Shown piece by piece: positions 62,431-64,000 of a stretch of DNA of 64,000 nucleotides. The notes beneath the pieces were generated by a model. The model was not told where the DNA came from, made no database searches, and saw nothing but the letters and a program-made list of their open reading frames with translations. The position numbers and the translations under genes are program-made. The stretch's first letter is position 1. The number at the start of each line of letters is the position of its first letter. The stretch is from Sedimentibacter sp. MB35-C1 (GTDB lineage Bacteria > Bacillota > Clostridia > Tissierellales > Sedimentibacteraceae): assembly GCF_030913635.1 (NCBI RefSeq), contig NZ_CP133188.1, forward strand, positions 1,736,001 to 1,800,000. Direction: 5' to 3'.

Positions 62431-63006
62431 ATGGATTATGAAAAATTTTATATTTTGTTTGACTATGTTGAAAAAATCGGACCGCTGGCAGGTATATTGC
62501 TGCCTATAATAGAGGCATTTATTCCTGTATTGCCGCTGGTTGGATTTGTAATAATAAATGTTGCTGCCTTTGGATTTTTCTTCGGCTATCTTTACTCATG
62601 GCTGGGGAATTGCATCGGAACTTTTCTTTTATTTTTAGTAATCAGGAAAATAGGGGGAAACAGACTTGAGGTTAGGATAAAAAATAGCAGATACAGAGGA
62701 ACTCTTGATAAGATAAAAAAGAAAGATATGACGGTTTTGTTCTTTTTGTATTGTTTTCCTTTTACACCTTCATTTTTGATAAGTGGTGCTGCTGCTCTCG
62801 CTAACATGGATACTCAGCGGTTTTTAATCACTATGCTTCCTTCAAAATTCGTGATGGTTTTATCCTTGTCCTTTATAGGTGAAAATGTCAGTTCATTTTT
62901 TGAAAACCCGGTAAAATCTATACTGTACATATTATTAATTCTTGTATTTAATTTAATTAGTAAAAAAGCGTTTCAGAAATACGAAGAGCACCACAGAGGT
63001 AATTAA
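62431..63006 (+). CDS. TVP38/TMEM64 (VTT-domain) membrane protein
   Basis: 191 residues with about five hydrophobic spans. The VTT signature appears as IEAFIPVLPLVGFVIINVAAFGFFFG, a reentrant-loop region with the G-x-x-x-G pattern, then FPFTPSFLISGAAALANMDTQRFLI, which carries the family's F.P..P......G motif. The DedA/VTT superfamily includes lipid scramblases and undecaprenyl phosphate flippases. Specific substrate unknown. An ATG at 62431 follows GGAATTGAAAAG, a weak ribosome site. Confidence 0.83.
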   Translation: MDYEKFYILFDYVEKIGPLAGILLPIIEAFIPVLPLVGFVIINVAAFGFFFGYLYSWLGNCIGTFLLFLVIRKIGGNRLEVRIKNSRYRGTLDKIKKKDMTVLFFLYCFPFTPSFLISGAAALANMDTQRFLITMLPSKFVMVLSLSFIGENVSSFFENPVKSILYILLILVFNLISKKAFQKYEEHHRGN

Positions 63007-63127
63007 TAAATTCAATATTATCTTATGATATTACAATTAAATTTTAATAATTCATTAATCTTTATTTTATAGTAAATTAAAATTATTGTTCCATAATTGG
63101 AGGCATAGCAGAAATAAGGAGCTAATT

Positions 63128-63715
63128 ATGGAAAACAAAAAAATTTATATTGTTCTAACAAGAACAAATACAATTTTGTCAAGATTAATCGGAGTTGTAA
63201 CAGGGGATGAATATACGCATGCCTCAATTTCTCTGGATAAAAATTTGAGCAAAATGTACAGCTTCGGCAGAAAATATACATACAACCCTTTTTTAGGACG
63301 TTTCGTCAAGGAGGATTTGAATAAAGGAGTGTACGGCATACACAATAATCTCTGCGGTTTAGTAATGGAAATTGAGATAACATATGAGCAGTATTTAAAA
63401 GCGGAGAATTTAATAAATGAATTTATTTTAAACAGCAATTTATACAAATATAACTATATGGGACTTATTAATTGCTTTCTTAACAGAGAATCACGTAATG
63501 ATAACAGATTTTTATGTTCGGAATTTGTATATTATATTCTAAATAAAAGCAATATAGTTGATTTTAGTAAATCGAGAAATCTTGTGAGGCCTCAAGATTT
63601 TCTAAATATAAAGGGCAGAACCGTATTTAGCGGAAATCTTAAAAATGCGGATTGGTCGAGAAAAGTATATAACGGAGATGAACTTTTGCCAATATATCAA
63701 TATGCGGAGATATAA
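63128..63715 (+). CDS. C92/NlpC-like (YiiX-type) cysteine hydrolase
   Basis: 195 residues. H31 in EYTHASISLD and C130 in FLCSEFVYYIL are in permuted order, His before Cys, as in YiiX/C92 amidase-like members of the NlpC/P60 superfamily. No signal peptide is visible, so it seems cytosolic. The family includes peptidoglycan, lipid or protein-amide hydrolases. The ATG at 63128 follows AAGGAGC; an in-frame ATG at 63086 has no such site. Confidence 0.7.
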   Translation: MENKKIYIVLTRTNTILSRLIGVVTGDEYTHASISLDKNLSKMYSFGRKYTYNPFLGRFVKEDLNKGVYGIHNNLCGLVMEIEITYEQYLKAENLINEFILNSNLYKYNYMGLINCFLNRESRNDNRFLCSEFVYYILNKSNIVDFSKSRNLVRPQDFLNIKGRTVFSGNLKNADWSRKVYNGDELLPIYQYAEI

Positions 63716-63852
63716 ACCGCATATTGATTTTTAGATTATAAGAATATATTTTTTAAACTATTTGAAACAAGACTGGAGGTAGCATCATAAATACTTCCAA
63801 ATTTATTATAAAACATTATGCTGTGTGCAATATATAAGTTAAGAATAAGTGA

Positions 63853-63881
63853 TTGACAAAAAGATTGTTATGAGCTATAAT
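63853..63881 (+). promoter_or_regulatory. Promoter of the TetR-like gene
   Basis: TTGACA (63853-63858), 17 bases, TATAAT (63876-63881), 50 bases before the start. No clear palindromic operator. Confidence 0.85.
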
Positions 63882-63930
63882 GACTAAAAAAATAAATATA
63901 GTCAAACAGTACAAACGAGGAGAGAAAAAT

Positions 63931-64000
63931 ATGCCAAAGCCTTTTACTGAACAAGAAAGAGAGTATATTAAAACTAGGCTGAAAGAAGAAGCGAAAGAGT
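63931..64000 (+). CDS. N-terminal fragment of probable TetR regulator (cut by window)
   Basis: Only the first 23 codons are present, reading MPKPFTEQEREYIKTRLKEE then AKE. Length and pattern of the first helix fit a TetR-type regulator, but this is too little to be sure. GAGGAGAG precedes the start at good distance. Confidence 0.45.
   Translation, partial: MPKPFTEQEREYIKTRLKEEAKE

Noticed and set aside
1-64000. CRISPR array, tRNA, rRNA, prophage or complete IS element
   Set aside because: No regularly spaced direct repeats, tRNA cloverleaf, rRNA stretch, transposase or phage genes were recognised.

Overview
The window is about 64 kb of AT-rich chromosome from a low-GC Gram-positive anaerobe, most likely a Clostridia/Tissierellia-type fermenter. 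The basis is AGGAGG-type ribosome sites, near-consensus TTGACA/TATAAT promoters, a CIRCE-controlled Hsp20, AddAB instead of RecBCD, a selenium-associated YedE/YedF cassette, an FMN-binding lipoprotein and many solute-binding lipoproteins. I see no rRNA, tRNA, CRISPR array, prophage or complete insertion sequence. Most of it looks like ordinary chromosomal backbone with several poorly characterised accessory loci.

Layout. 1-5.5 kb: a secreted GH18 glycosidase with a C-terminal stalk domain, a DUF4177 protein, a nucleoid-associated protein, the minus-strand yedE-yedF-DUF3343 selenium/sulfur cassette, and CIRCE-hsp20. 5.7-12.8 kb: an ABC exporter, an AI-2E-type permease, a SIMPL protein, a VOC protein, an MFS exporter and an EcsC protein. 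12.9-19.1 kb: a LytTR response regulator with an AgrC-like kinase, a degenerate sigma-like protein, a MacA/MacB-type exporter, and an RseC gene broken at a T7 tract. 19.2-22.6 kb: a polar amino-acid ABC importer and a DUF1275 protein. 22.7-27.6 kb: a complete minus-strand ribose operon, rbsR-D-A-C-B, with a promoter and operator that can be read by eye. 27.8-34 kb: a C39-like protein, an iron-sulfur-type flavoprotein, a KdpDE-like two-component pair, and the convergent Ktr/Trk potassium operon with a membrane-tethered RCK-like third gene.

34-40.5 kb: an FMN-binding lipoprotein, an Lrp/AsnC regulator divergent from histidine ammonia-lyase, an ECF sigma factor with its anti-sigma (zinc finger plus DUF4349), and the YhaM exoribonuclease. 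40.6-47.7 kb: addB-addA. 47.7-49.1 kb: two divergent hypothetical genes. 49.3-54.8 kb: a four-gene importer with a DUF3798 binding protein, an RbsA-like ATPase and two permeases, preceded by a cluster of TGAAAACG (cre-like) motifs. 55-64 kb: tsaD, an ABC-F ATPase, an XRE regulator divergent from an orphan protein, metA, glmM, a 2'-5' RNA ligase-like protein, a VTT-domain membrane protein, a C92/NlpC-like protein, and the start of a TetR regulator.

How the parts connect. Three carbon/nitrogen importers (ribose, amino acid, DUF3798) have strong promoters; in the amino-acid and DUF3798 operons a hairpin follows the binding-protein gene, a common way to make more binding protein than transporter. 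Potassium transport genes sit beside a KdpDE-like sensor. The ECF promoter before the sigma gene (GGAAC ... CGTC) is mirrored with identical spacing upstream of the GH18 gene, suggesting an envelope regulon. The least described parts are the DUF3798 importer, the tethered RCK protein, and the sigma-like protein between the AgrC-like system and MacAB.
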